64,000 nucleotides of DNA from Mycoemilia scoparia (taxonomy: Eukaryota; Kickxellomycota; Kickxellomycetes; Kickxellales; Kickxellaceae): NCBI GenBank assembly GCA_027575805.1, contig JANBPU010000006.1, forward strand, positions 134,004 through 198,003, read 5' to 3'. This document shows, in pieces, positions 53,234-63,741 of this stretch. Positions within the stretch are counted from its first letter, which is position 1, and every line of letters begins with the position of its first letter. The translations under genes were made by a program, and so were the position numbers. Below the pieces are notes generated by a model that was not told the DNA's origin, searched no databases, and was given only the letters and a program-made list of their open reading frames with translations.

Positions 53234-55507
53234 ATGACGAGCTCCTTTTTTACAGACAGCAGGAGAAATATCCCTTCCACACGTGCGGGAACCCAGCTCG
53301 GTGTAGAAACAACTCTTAGCAATGCACTGGTTTATAGGCGCAGAGTAAGGTCGCAGGGGGGCCACAGAATTGAGCCAAAGTCATATATACGTTCTTCTCG
53401 GTTGGTAAACAAGCAGGTCGAAGCACTAGTTTCGCTTATTCTTCGAGATTTTGTTGATGTATGGTTCAAGGATATTACTTCAGATGCAAGTTTTCAGTAT
53501 GAGATACAGAATGCATTGAAATACACAATCAATCGACTAGAAGTGCGATGTTTAAAGGTACCCTGTTTGAAAGAATGTTTGATGCCAGAACCAGATATCA
53601 AGGCTATGAATGGGGTGTAAACATAGTATATATATCAATTTAACTATTGTAGGTTGACTGGAAATATGCCATATTGTTCGAGCTTCCTGACATATTGCGC
53701 CTCCACATCCACGATGTTAGACAATGCTATGCTAGAATGCAAACTCTTTATGCTGGGAGAAATGGGTCTATTGAAGAGATGTTCCAATGCAGCCATCCTC
53801 ATGTTGCACTAAGCGCTGCAGCAGACTCTGAGTTGGTATATCTGCGACACCTTTCTGAAAATTTGCTTGGAGTGTTTCTTTATGGGGATGCCAGGAAAGA
53901 TCAGGTGACCCGTCATCTTTTGCGTGAGATCCTGGCATGCGTCGTCTTAAGAAATGTAGTAGATACATTATCAAGCCCGAATATAATCAACGAAGCTATC
54001 ATAAAGGTAAGTGGGGGAGCGATATATGAGCGATTATTTTTGAAGGGCTAAGTTTTACTAGTAGGCCAATTTCAACCTGCATACTAGTCTCCATATATTT
54101 TCATTGATCAGTGTATCATTATGCACTATCTGCATCTAGCCCTTCAAAAATAACTACCCATATATATATATATATATATATATTATACATTATATTCCGT
54201 AAACTGTCCCATGGTATTTCAGAATTATTGGTAATATATACACACCGATGTTCCTTTGATAATAGTTCCTAGGAAAGTTCTCTGCAAGAGAATATTTCAA
54301 TAAAGGGGATATGTCTCGATATTTTACCATGACATCGTTATCACTAGGAGATGGTGTGATAAATAACAAAAAGAGACCCGAGGCAGTAACGCAGCCATCA
54401 GTGGAACAACTGCTCCAAGAGGCTCAGGAGACACCTTTCGTCAGAGATCAACATTCTGCACTGGACAGAGGTCTTGGCAGAAATGCCAACAAAAAAAGCC
54501 CTGCAGAGCCAACTGCGTTACGAGCAGTTGAAGATCACATTGCAAGCGATGAAAAGGAAAGTGGCGGTGTTAAAACAGAGCTACTGCGAGAGCCCATCGA
54601 TGGTCCTGGTCTTTCTAAAGTTGCGCCACCAGCCTCAAGGAGCTTTGTTTTCAATTGGCTGATGCGGGATATATTTTCGAGGGAACGGTGGCAGGGATGG
54701 CGAAACTATGTTTGGCGTGGATTCATGTATACTCACCTAATAATCCGTCAGTCCTTCTTGGCCATAGTTTCATCTTTGGGAAAGTACACCTTTTCTCTTA
54801 ATGAAATGCTACAGTTAGCTCCTCAAGCACATTACCGTGGTGCGATTCATCCAACGCTTCTAGTCCTGAATGATTTATTTCTCTTCGGATATTATCAAGA
54901 GTGGTTGTGGGCTCAATTTCTGTTTTATATATTTCCTCTGATTAACATATTTGGTGGAGCAGCGATTGACAAGTAAGTAGAATATAGTTATATTACAAAT
55001 TGGGAGTTTTCATTTTTTCTGAATATGATGGGACGTTTTTTGCACGTAGGTTCTTGATTAATTCCGTTGACTATGTGCTTTCAGAGCAGCAGCTGTCCAG
55101 ATACATCTGGGAATTGATGGATAGTCTTTGGCCTGATGGCGAAGAATTTCTCAAAGACAGACCATTCCATACCTTGGAACAGGAGGCCTTGTTGAAGGAG
55201 GACGCCGTCGATTTACTTTCCGAACTTTTACCCTGTAAGTTTTCGATTGCTTTTGTCATTATACTGGGTGTAGTACTCATGAAGAGTCTATCTCACATGT
55301 TTGTGCTTGTTTTGTTTTTTAGATATATTCAATAAGTTATTCTATGGGCTCAGCGCCAAGGAGCGCAGGGTGGCAGCCAGGCGTATTCTTGAGCCATTTG
55401 AAAATCGACAGATCAACAAGCATCTGATATACACTTTACTCGATTTCATTTCCATAAAAATTGCTCCTGAGCTGGCTCAGAAATCTTTATCAGAACAACA
55501 GGTTTAA
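53234..55507 (+). CDS. PXA-domain and nexin-C-domain protein
   Basis: Relatives are sorting-nexin-like proteins acting at organelle contacts and endosomes. Exons 53234-53557, 53653-54006, 54278-54972, 55050-55234 and 55323-55507 give 580 aa. The N-terminal half is a PXA domain (VEALVSLILRDFVDVWFKDI ... YEIQNALKYTINRL, then ILFELPDILRLHIHDVRQCY). The C-terminal half fits the nexin-C domain (FLINSVDYVLSEQQLSRYIWELMDSLWPDGEEF ... LYTLLDFISIKIAPEL-like tail). I see neither the RGS nor the PX domain that separate these in Mdm1/SNX13. Intron 2 (54007-54277) contains MITE B5. Exon 3 uses the acceptor at 54276-54277; an alternative four bases upstream breaks the frame. Confidence 0.75.
54028..54159 (-). 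mobile_element. MITE group B, copy B5 (full length, intronic)
   Basis: 132 bp with exact ATAT duplications (54024-54027 and 54160-54163), lying inside intron 2 of the PXA gene about 20 bp after the donor. Ends GAGCGATTATTTTTGAAGGG and, inverted, GGGTAGTTATTTTTGAAGGG. A TA tract abuts the right end. Confidence 0.9.
54160..54182. repeat. TA microsatellite adjoining MITE B5
   Basis: About 11 TA units start directly at the right-hand target duplication of B5; the insertion target was probably this TA tract. Confidence 0.8.
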
Positions 55508-55696
55508 CACAAATGCAATCAAAATCACGCAAAGACCAAGCCCGACATATTGATCTTCATAAAAATGGCAGTATTTTGTTTTTAAATTGTAACGAATGTT
55601 ACACTGTTATCACAGGTATGATATACTTTACAAGCATTTTAGTATTAACCCAATTTTCTTTTTTTGGTGTAATAAAACCACTTGCATATTTCAGAA

Positions 55697-55845
55697 TCTC
55701 CTTTGAAGGTGTACCAGAATGATACCCTGGATAATAGCCAATAATCTGTCAGGCTCCAACCAAAGTGTATGTGGGCTATGGACCGATTTGTGGGGAACGC
55801 AAGAGCATGCTTGTCTGTTTCCTTTTGATGGAGAACATTCCATAT
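55697..55845 (+). repeat. Dispersed repeat family A, copy A6
   Basis: Contains GTGTACCAGAATGATACCCT, GGATAATAGCCAATAATCTG and CCTTTTGATGGAGAAC. Its right end is interrupted by MITE C3. Confidence 0.7.
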
Positions 55846-55958
55846 GGGAAATAATTTTTGACGGGAATCTTTTGATGGCCAATGATTATAGGCGTAATCA
55901 CAGCCAAATAAATGTCTAGTTTTACTAGTAAACATTCGCCCTTCAAAAATAGTCGCCC
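55846..55958 (-). mobile_element. MITE group C, copy C3 (nested at the end of A6)
   Basis: 113 bp with exact ATAT duplications (55842-55845 and 55959-55962). One end reads GGGAAATAATTTTTGACGGG; the other, inverted, reads GGGCGACTATTTTTGAAGGG. Orientation is opposite to C1 and C2, judged by the internal AGTTTTACTAGT block near the right end. More diverged than C1 and C2. Confidence 0.85.
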
Positions 55959-56047
55959 ATATAACTGCAAGTATTTAGAAGCCTGTAATTACATTGAAGG
56001 CAAAACATCTGACTGCTTCTCAGAAACATTCAAGAAGCTACTGCAAC

Positions 56048-56071
56048 TCATCATCATCATCATCATCATCA
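56048..56071. repeat. TCA trinucleotide microsatellite
   Basis: About eight TCA units in the gap upstream of the ketopantoate reductase gene. Confidence 0.85.
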
Positions 56072-56832
56072 CTACTTTTTAGAGAAACAAAAAATCCTTT
56101 TAGGGAAGTAATCGGAGCTGGCGACTTAAAGTCCGAGCTTTTACTTTTTGGCGGCACTGAAATCACTGATCTATATCCTTTTACTTGGGTCATACTCTAG
56201 ACAATGTATGTTTTTGTAAGCAGATATACAATCAATGCGTAGATATATTGAAAATATACACTGGTCCATGTATGGAGATAAATTATTATTAACTTGGTTT
56301 ACTGACCATGTCAACTTTTAGAATGATGGAACATCAGGTAATGAGGCTTTCCAGTTACGTTTATTTTTTCTTCTCAATGAGGAGTGAGATATATTTTCCA
56401 AAGTTTTTCTTTTAATCTGCATTCAAGACTCCTCAGCTCCAAGAATCATGCATCTGCCAATAATAAGCTGCTATGGTTGCCAATGTAGGGAGCTTATAGG
56501 TCATAGTAAATACGCTTACATTTGATGGTTATAGCACCGAGATGGGAACCAAATCTTCATAACTGAACAGCCTCAGCGATCATTTGGGTGGCTTAAAGTG
56601 AAATATATCACAGAAATATGATGGCATCTATTCCGAAAAGTAGTTAAACATTAGCTCTGCATATTGAATCTATCATAAAACAAGAGTGATGGTTTAGGAG
56701 AAAAAGAATGCTGAGTATTTAAAGTGAACTGTAGAACATGATATGGTGCATTATAAATGACATTGCAGCCCACCGCTTACTTATACCACCTCGGCATACC
56801 TATGCACTCATTCACCTTGACATCTTTAAACT

Positions 56833-57985
56833 ATGCTTAAATTTCTGTTGATCGGTACAGGTTCTCTTGGTTCAGTTGTGCTTTGGAGGTTAAAGAATGG
56901 TGGTAAAGACGATATACATGTAACCGCGCTATGTCGCTCAAACTATGAAGCTGTCACCAATGATGGCTTTCATTTCACATCGAAGATTTTTGGCTCAGAG
57001 CGCTGGCATCCAGATCGAGGTAAGAGACACAATGTTTGAGTTGGGACATGTCATGACTCAGTATTGAGAATTGCTATTCTTGAGAAACCACATGATCCTA
57101 AGGCTGAATTCACTTACCATAATTCTAAGATTTGCTCAAACAACTCTCCATTTAGTGGTCGCGGATGTTCAAGAGGCAGTTGCTAATGGAGAAACATACG
57201 ACTATGTTTTAATTGCTCTGAAGGCTTTGCCAAATCTTTTTTGTGGGGCCTACATGACGGCGCCAGCAATTCAGAATTCCCACACATGTATAGTTCTTAT
57301 TCAGAATGGCTTGGGTATTGAAGAGCCATATGAGCGGTTGTTCCCATATAATCCTCTGGTTAGTGTCGTTTCATATATTGATGCATACCAGACAGATCCA
57401 GGATATGTCCAGCACGGCCTAATGTCCACGGTTGCCATTGGCTATCATTGTGGACAGTACAACAAATATACTACGAACCTTGGAAATAAAGGAAAGGATC
57501 ACCTCAAGATACTTGACCAATTCTTTGTGGAATCTGGGGTAGATTGTATAGTGGCTGAAAACATTCAGCAATATCGGTGGCTGAAGCAGGTACACAATGC
57601 TGTCTTCAACCCGATGTCTGTCCTTTCTGGCGGAAAGGATGTTGGGTCTATCCTGAGACACCCGACCCTGAGCAAGATTGCTCATAAAGCAATGCAGGAG
57701 GTCTGGAAAGCTGGGCTGGTTGTCACAAATAGCAGCTCGTACCCCTATGTCAAAGGAGAGGACAGCATAGATAGCCTGGTGAAAAGGATCTTGGCCAGGC
57801 CGCTGCCATTGTGGACATCTATGTGGAGGGACTTCCAGGGTAGACGCCCGCTTGAGCACAATGTTATTGTAAAAAATACCATTGATATAGCTGCTAAGCA
57901 TGGCATAGCAATGCCCCACCTAGAAACTATATACGCTCACTTGGTGGTTCTTGAGGAAACATATATGCCAAATACCCCACCCTGA
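56833..57985 (+). CDS. PAN5: 2-dehydropantoate 2-reductase (ketopantoate reductase)
   Basis: It reduces ketopantoate to pantoate with NADPH in pantothenate/CoA synthesis. Two exons, 56833-57019 and 57156-57985 (338 aa). The dinucleotide fold opens the protein: LKFLLIGTGSLGSVVLWRLK. YDYVLIALKAL, VLIQNGLGIEE (the NGLG motif) and the C-terminal helical domain with KQVHNAVFNPMSVLSGGK and HNVIVKNTIDIAAKHGIAMPHLETIYAHL match the ApbA/PanE family, including the catalytic Lys and the Asn-Pro-Met-like contact. Fungal genomes carry several paralogues, so the pantoate role is probable rather than certain. Confidence 0.88.
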
Positions 57986-58364
57986 TAATAGGCCAATGGT
58001 CAATTTAGTATTTTTATAGATCTTACCGCCTCCATCCAAATAATATTGTTTGTAATTTTTTTTGAATAAATTCATTTGAATAATTGTTTTTAAAGAGCAA
58101 AGTTTTACTAGTAGGTCAGTTTCAACTTGCATACTGGTTACCATATATATTTTCATTGATCAATGTGTCATTATGCACTATCTGTATTTAGCCCTTCAAA
58201 AATAACTACTCATTTGACGCAATTTTGATTAAGAAAAAGTGTGCTATACACATTTACAACGCCTTTCAATATGATATTTTCAATAAAAATGCCTTTAATA
58301 TTACTGACATACAACAATTCTAGTTCTGCTTTTAAAAACTCAAAGATGAATTTGGTATAACTAT
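57986..58364. other. Gap between converging genes with one MITE
   Basis: Contains MITE B6 (58078-58211) between the ketopantoate reductase and bL21m stop codons. Confidence 0.5.
58078..58211 (-). mobile_element. MITE group B, copy B6
   Basis: 134 bp with exact ATTT duplications (58074-58077 and 58212-58215). The left end is mutated (GAATAATTGTTTTTAAAGAG); the right end, inverted, is GAGTAGTTATTTTTGAAGGG. Same orientation as B5. Confidence 0.85.
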
Positions 58365-59089
58365 CTATTCGAGTTTATTTACGTCCAGTTTTGAGACGCG
58401 CAAAAGTGTATGGCGCTGCTGGTGGAGTTTGGTGTTTTTGTATCCAGTGTGTCTGCGCTTCTTTACAATTGAAATTTGCTTTCCAACTGGATGTTCTATT
58501 ACGGTGGCTTCGATAGAAAAGAATGCTGGATCAATCAGAGGCCGGCCCTTGAGGGTAAAGGATTTTGATCCGAGCTCGATAGCCTGGCTCAGTTTGAGGA
58601 CATCGCCAAGCTCAAGATCGTTCATGCGATCCATTACGATAACATCGTTTTCAGCAACAGTAAAGTGTCTTCCTTTAATAACAACAGTGGCATAGTATTT
58701 ATTCTCTGATCTGAGAGCGTTTATTGCATTTTTTGTTTCTTCAGACCAAGTGCGGGTTGTTAGCGGCGGCGATAGTGTTTGGGAAGATTTTTCTGTGGTA
58801 ACATTGGTGGTTGATAAGGTTGGTAAACTTGCTGTTGAAAACTTGGACAGCGAGTATCTGTTTCCAGTAGTTAGAGGAGTAATGGTGTTATTTGGACCTA
58901 CTTTGGTCAAAATGGGAGAAATTACACAAAGCGTAACAAATTAGTATTCAGTAAATACTATCATAGAGCAAATAATGCTGGTAATATATCATGCTCATAT
59001 ATCGTTGTGGCAGTACCTTTGGCTGTTGATAGCAATGCCCTATAAGGTTGTGGTATAGAGCAATTTCTCAAGATCCGGCGTAAACTCAT
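58365..59089 (-). CDS. MRPL21: Mitochondrial large ribosomal subunit protein bL21m
   Basis: Two exons, 59017-59089 and 58365-58900 (202 aa). The main exon has no usable ATG. The upstream exon supplies MSLRRILRNCSIPQPYRALLSTAK, a clear mitochondrial presequence, and joins in frame at GTA (Val). The L21 domain is the C-terminal half: YYATVVIKGRHFTVAENDVIVMDRMNDLELGDVLKLSQAIELGSKSFTLKGRPLI, then VEATV-type ATVIEHPVGKQISIVKKRRHTGYKNTKLHQQRHTLLRV, with the KKRRHTGYK rRNA-binding motif. It is divergent from the ATP synthase alpha gene. Confidence 0.93.
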
Positions 59090-59731
59090 TTTGTAGTGCT
59101 ATGTGTTGGCTGTTATTGTTGTATTAGAACCAATGGTAAATATATAGAAACAGCAAATCCAATAGCTTTAGATATCTAAAGTATATATATATATATATTT
59201 CCAAAAACAAATTGCTTGAATTCTAAAGTATTTTGTAACTTGTCTTTGGTTATCCATTGACACACACACATATATACACATACACATCCAAAGAGACTTT
59301 GGGCTGATGACCCAAAGCACCGTGATTAATCTTGCCAAAAGAAAATTGTGGATTATATTTTTGCTTGATAGAAAAATTGCTGCTGGGTAGTTGTGGGCTC
59401 ATATGGGTGTACGCATTTATGATCCTGCTGTTTTATTGGCCTGATTAGCCAAGGATTAGAATAAATCATCGCGGATAGTTGCTGTTGGTAACAAAGCCCC
59501 GCCCTTGGCTATACTGGGGCTAATGGCAGTGGATCGCTTGTTGCTATGAGAGTGAGTGTGGAAATAGATAACGAACTGTCAAGATTTTTTGCCTATCATA
59601 AAGGCAGAGTGCCAGAGCTGATACTTAGGTCCAAGCAGGTCAACATCTATCTACTAGCTCTTTTGTTTCCACCCTCATATAATTTGTTTGCGACGACCTA
59701 CCCGTCATTTAGTACGATTAAAAGATTCGCG
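59090..59731. other. Divergent promoter region, bL21m / ATP synthase alpha
   Basis: A 640-bp gap between two outward-facing nuclear genes for mitochondrial proteins. It includes a TA tract at 59182-59199 and AC repeats near 59261-59286. A coding-like frame from 59546 runs into exon 1 of ATP1 but has no family support. Confidence 0.5.
59182..59199. repeat. TA microsatellite
   Basis: About nine TA units in the bL21m / ATP1 intergenic region. Confidence 0.75.
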
Positions 59732-61754
59732 ATGCTTAAAAACGCTTCTCGTTTGGTCTCAACTGCTCGCGTTCCCTTGGCTCGCTCTGTTGTAGGTGCC
59801 AAAGCTCTCTTTACTTTTATACTTTTGTCTTTTTCTGATCTGCTGGCCTTTGGTTGATTCCAAGCAATTGCTTGGTCTAAGCCCTTATATTGCAGCCTAA
59901 TAAATTGGAAAGCAATGATCTCTGCGTTCAAATCTCACCCAATTGTTTTCCAAACATTTATCTATATGTAGGCCCGTGCCGCTGCCCCCATCGCTGTCCG
60001 CGCCTTTTCTTCCAAGGCCCCAGTTCTTGCTAATGCTAAGCCTGGTGAGTAAATGACTAAAATTTCGGCAAGGACTATCTATAATTTTCACGAGTAGTTC
60101 TAACGCATATTTAAATGTTTGTTCAATAGCCGCTTCTGAGGTTACCTCTATCCTTGAAGAGCGTATCCTTAGCTCCACCGGTAAGGTCGATCTCCAGGAA
60201 ACTGGCCGTGTCTTATCCGTTGGTGACGGTATTGCCCGTGTCTATGGTTTGAAGAACGTACAGGCCGAAGAGATGGTTGAGTTCTCTAGTGGTGTTCGTG
60301 TAAGTGGTTACTACTTGGACTCGGTTATCTAGCATATATATACTTATTAGGACACGATTTAAAACCTGCTTATCAACCATCAACCATAATACTAATAATA
60401 ATAGGGTATGGCTCTCAATCTCGAAGCTGATAACGTCGGTATTGTCGTTTTCGGTAACGATCGTCTTATCAAGGAAGGTGACACCGTCAAGCGTACTGGT
60501 GCAATCGTCGACGTCCCTGTTGGTGAAGGTCTCCTTGGCCGTGTTGTTGATGCTCTTGGTAACCCCATTGACGGAAAGGGTCCCATCAAGGCCACTTCCC
60601 GCACTCGTTCTCAGGTCAAGGCCCCCGGTATCATTCCCCGCAAGTCCGTACACGAGCCTATGCAGACTGGTATCAAGTCCGTAGACTCTATGCTTCCTAT
60701 CGGTCGTGGTCAGCGTGAGCTGATCATTGGTGATCGTCAGACTGGTAAGACCTCCGTTGCCCTTGACACCATTCTTAACCAGAAGCGCTGGAATAACAGC
60801 AACGACGAGAGCAAGAAGCTCTACTGTGTCTACGTTGCCATCGGTCAGAAGCGTTCCACCGTCGCTCAGTTCGTCCAGGCCCTCGAGGAACACGATGCCC
60901 TCAAGTACACCATCATCGTTGCCGCCACTGCCTCTGAGGCTGCTCCTCTCCAATACCTTGCTCCCTACTCCGGTTGCGCTATGGGAGAATACTTCCGTGA
61001 CAACGCCAAGCACGCTTTGATCATCTATGACGATCTTTCCAAGCAAGCTGTCGCCTACCGTCAGATGTCCCTTCTTCTCCGTCGTCCTCCTGGTCGTGAG
61101 GCTTACCCCGGTGACGTTTTCTACCTCCACTCTCGTCTTCTTGAGCGTGCTGCCAAGATGAACAAAGACTTCGGTGCCGGTTCCTTGACCGCTCTCCCCA
61201 TCATTGAAACCCAGGGTGGTGACGTCTCTGCCTACATTCCTACCAATGTCATTTCCATTACTGACGGTCAGATCTTCTTGGAAGCTGAACTCTTCTTCAA
61301 GGGTGTCCGCCCCGCCATTAACGTCGGTATTTCCGTCTCTCGTGTCGGTTCTGCCGCTCAGACCAAAGCTATGAAGCAGGTTGCAGGTTCTCTCAAGCTC
61401 TTCCTTGCCCAATACCGTGAAGTTGCTGCCTTCGCCCAATTCGGCTCTGATCTCGACTCTTCCACCCAGTTCCTTCTCAACCGTGGTGCCCGTCTCACCG
61501 AGCTTCTCAAGCAGCCACAGCACTCTCCTCTCTCCGTTGAGGACCAGGTTATTGTCATCTTTGCTGGTGTCAACGGTTTCCTTGATAAGATCCCCACCCA
61601 GCGCATCGTCGAATTCGAGGCTGCCTTCCTTTCTTACATGAGATCCAACCACTCCGACATCTTGTCCGCTATAAGCACCACTGGCCAGCTCGCCCCCGAG
61701 TCCGACAAGAAGCTTCGTGAGGTTATCCCCGCCTTCGTTCAATCCTTCCTCTAA
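59732..61754 (+). CDS. ATP1: ATP synthase F1 subunit alpha
   Basis: The non-catalytic nucleotide-binding subunit of the mitochondrial F1 head. Four exons: 59732-59791, 59972-60044, 60130-60299 and 60405-61754 (550 aa). The presequence [35 protein letters not shown] ends in a typical processing context. Then [22 protein letters not shown], the P-loop [52 protein letters not shown] and [14 protein letters not shown] follow, and the C-terminal helical domain is complete. Codons are strongly biased to C-ending forms, unlike the neighbours, as expected of a very highly expressed gene. That bias also creates a long spurious open frame on the opposite strand. Confidence 0.98.
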
Positions 61755-62186
61755 GTGGTGTATTTGATGTCATGCAGCCATTTTCCTATTTTTAAATTTC
61801 AAAGTAGAATCTCTTATATTAGCGAGTGAACAATGATGATATGCCTATCTTGTTCCCAAACTTAAATACAAATCAATATAAAAATCTACATCTGCAATTT
61901 GCACAGTTTTGCTTATCCTTATTATGCTGTAGAAATAGTATGCATCATAATTGAGCAAGACTTATGGCGTTTTTTGAACACCTCCTTTATCTTGAAAGGC
62001 CCATCACACTCCTGTATGATTAAATTACCAAACAGATCAGCTGTATGTAATGACGTTTCCTAACTCCGTAGCGTTATGATCTTGTCTCTCTTTTTTATTA
62101 TCATTTGTCTATTTTTGAGCTCATATTTGTATTTAGAGGTGACTGCTAAGCTGTTTGCGTGATATACAGGCCATATATAAAATACA
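61755..62186. other. ATP1 to next gene gap
   Basis: ATP1 3' flank and the short promoter of the downstream gene; AT-rich, nothing recognised. Confidence 0.4.
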
Positions 62187-63507
62187 ATGCTGCTGCCACA
62201 GTTTTCCAGGCAATTATGCGCCCGGATTCGAAACAATCAGTGCCGACTAAAAGCACCCAAAAGTTTTATTGCGAGTACAAAAGGTCCTTTGGGCATACTG
62301 CCATTTCATTATAGGCAATATACAGAGGAAAAACATTGCAAAAAGCACAACGGTTCTGACGAGCCTCAGCTAGACGATGAGGATCTTGGAGATGTTGCTT
62401 TTGATATGTTATGTAAGCGTATAAGAATAGTATGCCATCTTATATGTATAACTTGTTATCTATAAGCATTTTTAAAACCAAAACAAACTGGGTAAAATAT
62501 GTGATTTTAGCATGGCTTCGACCGAATGACCTAAAGAGGATAAAAGGAGATCCACACTGGCCTACATTACTTCCAATCCTTGATATCGGTATAATTCGGT
62601 CAATAGCACGCTCATTTGTTACATCATCGACGTGGTATGACTTGCAGAGAAACACAACGGATCAATACTTTCCCAACGAATTCTTAGAAGGAGGTAATCA
62701 TTGAGATGTAGCACATGTGAAGATGTGATATCTATTTTATAGTTGCATGCTGATAGTTTATATTATACTCCAATGACATGTGTTGTAGCAAATATGGCAT
62801 TCTTGGCATTCTTCCAGCAATTCAACAAAAACAATACGTATATGCTAAGAAAATATCTTTCCCCGGCCCTCTACAAAATTTTTAGCCCAGAGCTGGAGGA
62901 GTTGGGAGAGATGGGGCTAGCAGTTAAAATGGAGCCCCAAAAAATCCACGCGTCAGCAGTTCTGGATATATGGGCAGACTATGGACCAAGCAGGGCATTC
63001 GATTTGTCAATCCCATTTGAAGAGCGTCAACAGGATTATTTTTACAGTCCGACATTCTGTCTCCGGGCAGCGCACCCGAGAGATACTATTGTCACCAAAG
63101 CTTCTAGTCCTTGGGGGAAAAGGGATGCAATAGCAGAATTAGATAATAAACCATCATCTATTGTCAAGGCGTTGAAGGCTGGTTTCAATATAGTCCAGAC
63201 AGGGGCACGATTTAAGGTTGATGTTCGCTATGACGTGAGCATGAAGTATTCTGCATTTAAGGCTAATGACCTGATTCTATCTGAAGAGGGGAGGCAGGCA
63301 ATAGTCTTTAGATTTGAGACGCCGCACTATTCGCCTTCATCGGAGCTCTCGCTTGCCTACTTGAAGCGAGAGGACGAGGCAATGCCGGGGTTGCGACCTG
63401 ACCATGTTGTTCCAGAAGAGGATATAGATCCCCCCTTTGAATGGAAAATATCGGATGTTGATTATTTAATACACCAAAGAGAAAGACGTGAGCTTGAAAC
63501 AATGTAG
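62187..63507 (+). CDS. Probable mitochondrial protein, perhaps Tim44/Mba1/mL45-like
   Basis: Three exons, 62187-62412, 62511-62693 and 62789-63507 (375 aa). The N-terminus MLLPQFSRQLCARIRNNQCRLKAPKSFIAS is basic and free of acidic residues, a probable mitochondrial presequence. After an acidic linker come LRPNDLKRIKGDPHWPTLLP, a helical stretch around RSIARSFVTSSTWYDL, and a C-terminal alpha/beta region (KKNNTYMLRKYLSPALYKIF-like helix, then several beta strands to RFKVDVRYDVSMKYSAF). That order is reminiscent of Tim44-like domains in Mba1/mL45, which tether ribosomes to the inner membrane. I cannot confirm this by eye, so treat the family as a suggestion. Confidence 0.55.
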
Positions 63508-63741
63508 ACACAAATCATTAATAGAAATTGGCCTGTGTGTATACATATATAAAGAGCAAAAGTTGTGCTCACCCTATTAGCAGATATTACCGTTTGTCAT
63601 CATGCCTAGATTTGTTATTTTGAAAGCTCGAATTAGAATAAATTTAAAAGCAAGTAGGTAATTGATTTCAATTCTCAAAGCACGTGCGCTATTAGTGCCT
63701 AAAAACACATTAGAAAAGGGTAGGTACTATTGATGAGTAGG

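Larger units (their letters stand above)
55508..56832. other. 1.3-kb gap with nested repeats
   Basis: Contains repeat A6 (55697-55845) with MITE C3 (55846-55958) inserted at its end, a TCA microsatellite (56048-56071) and the ketopantoate reductase promoter. No further gene. Confidence 0.5.

Noticed and set aside
60213..61742. 509-codon open frame on the minus strand
   Set aside because: It lies exactly opposite ATP1, spans one of its introns, is very rich in Gly/Leu/Thr/Asp/Val, and is explained by the codon bias of ATP1.
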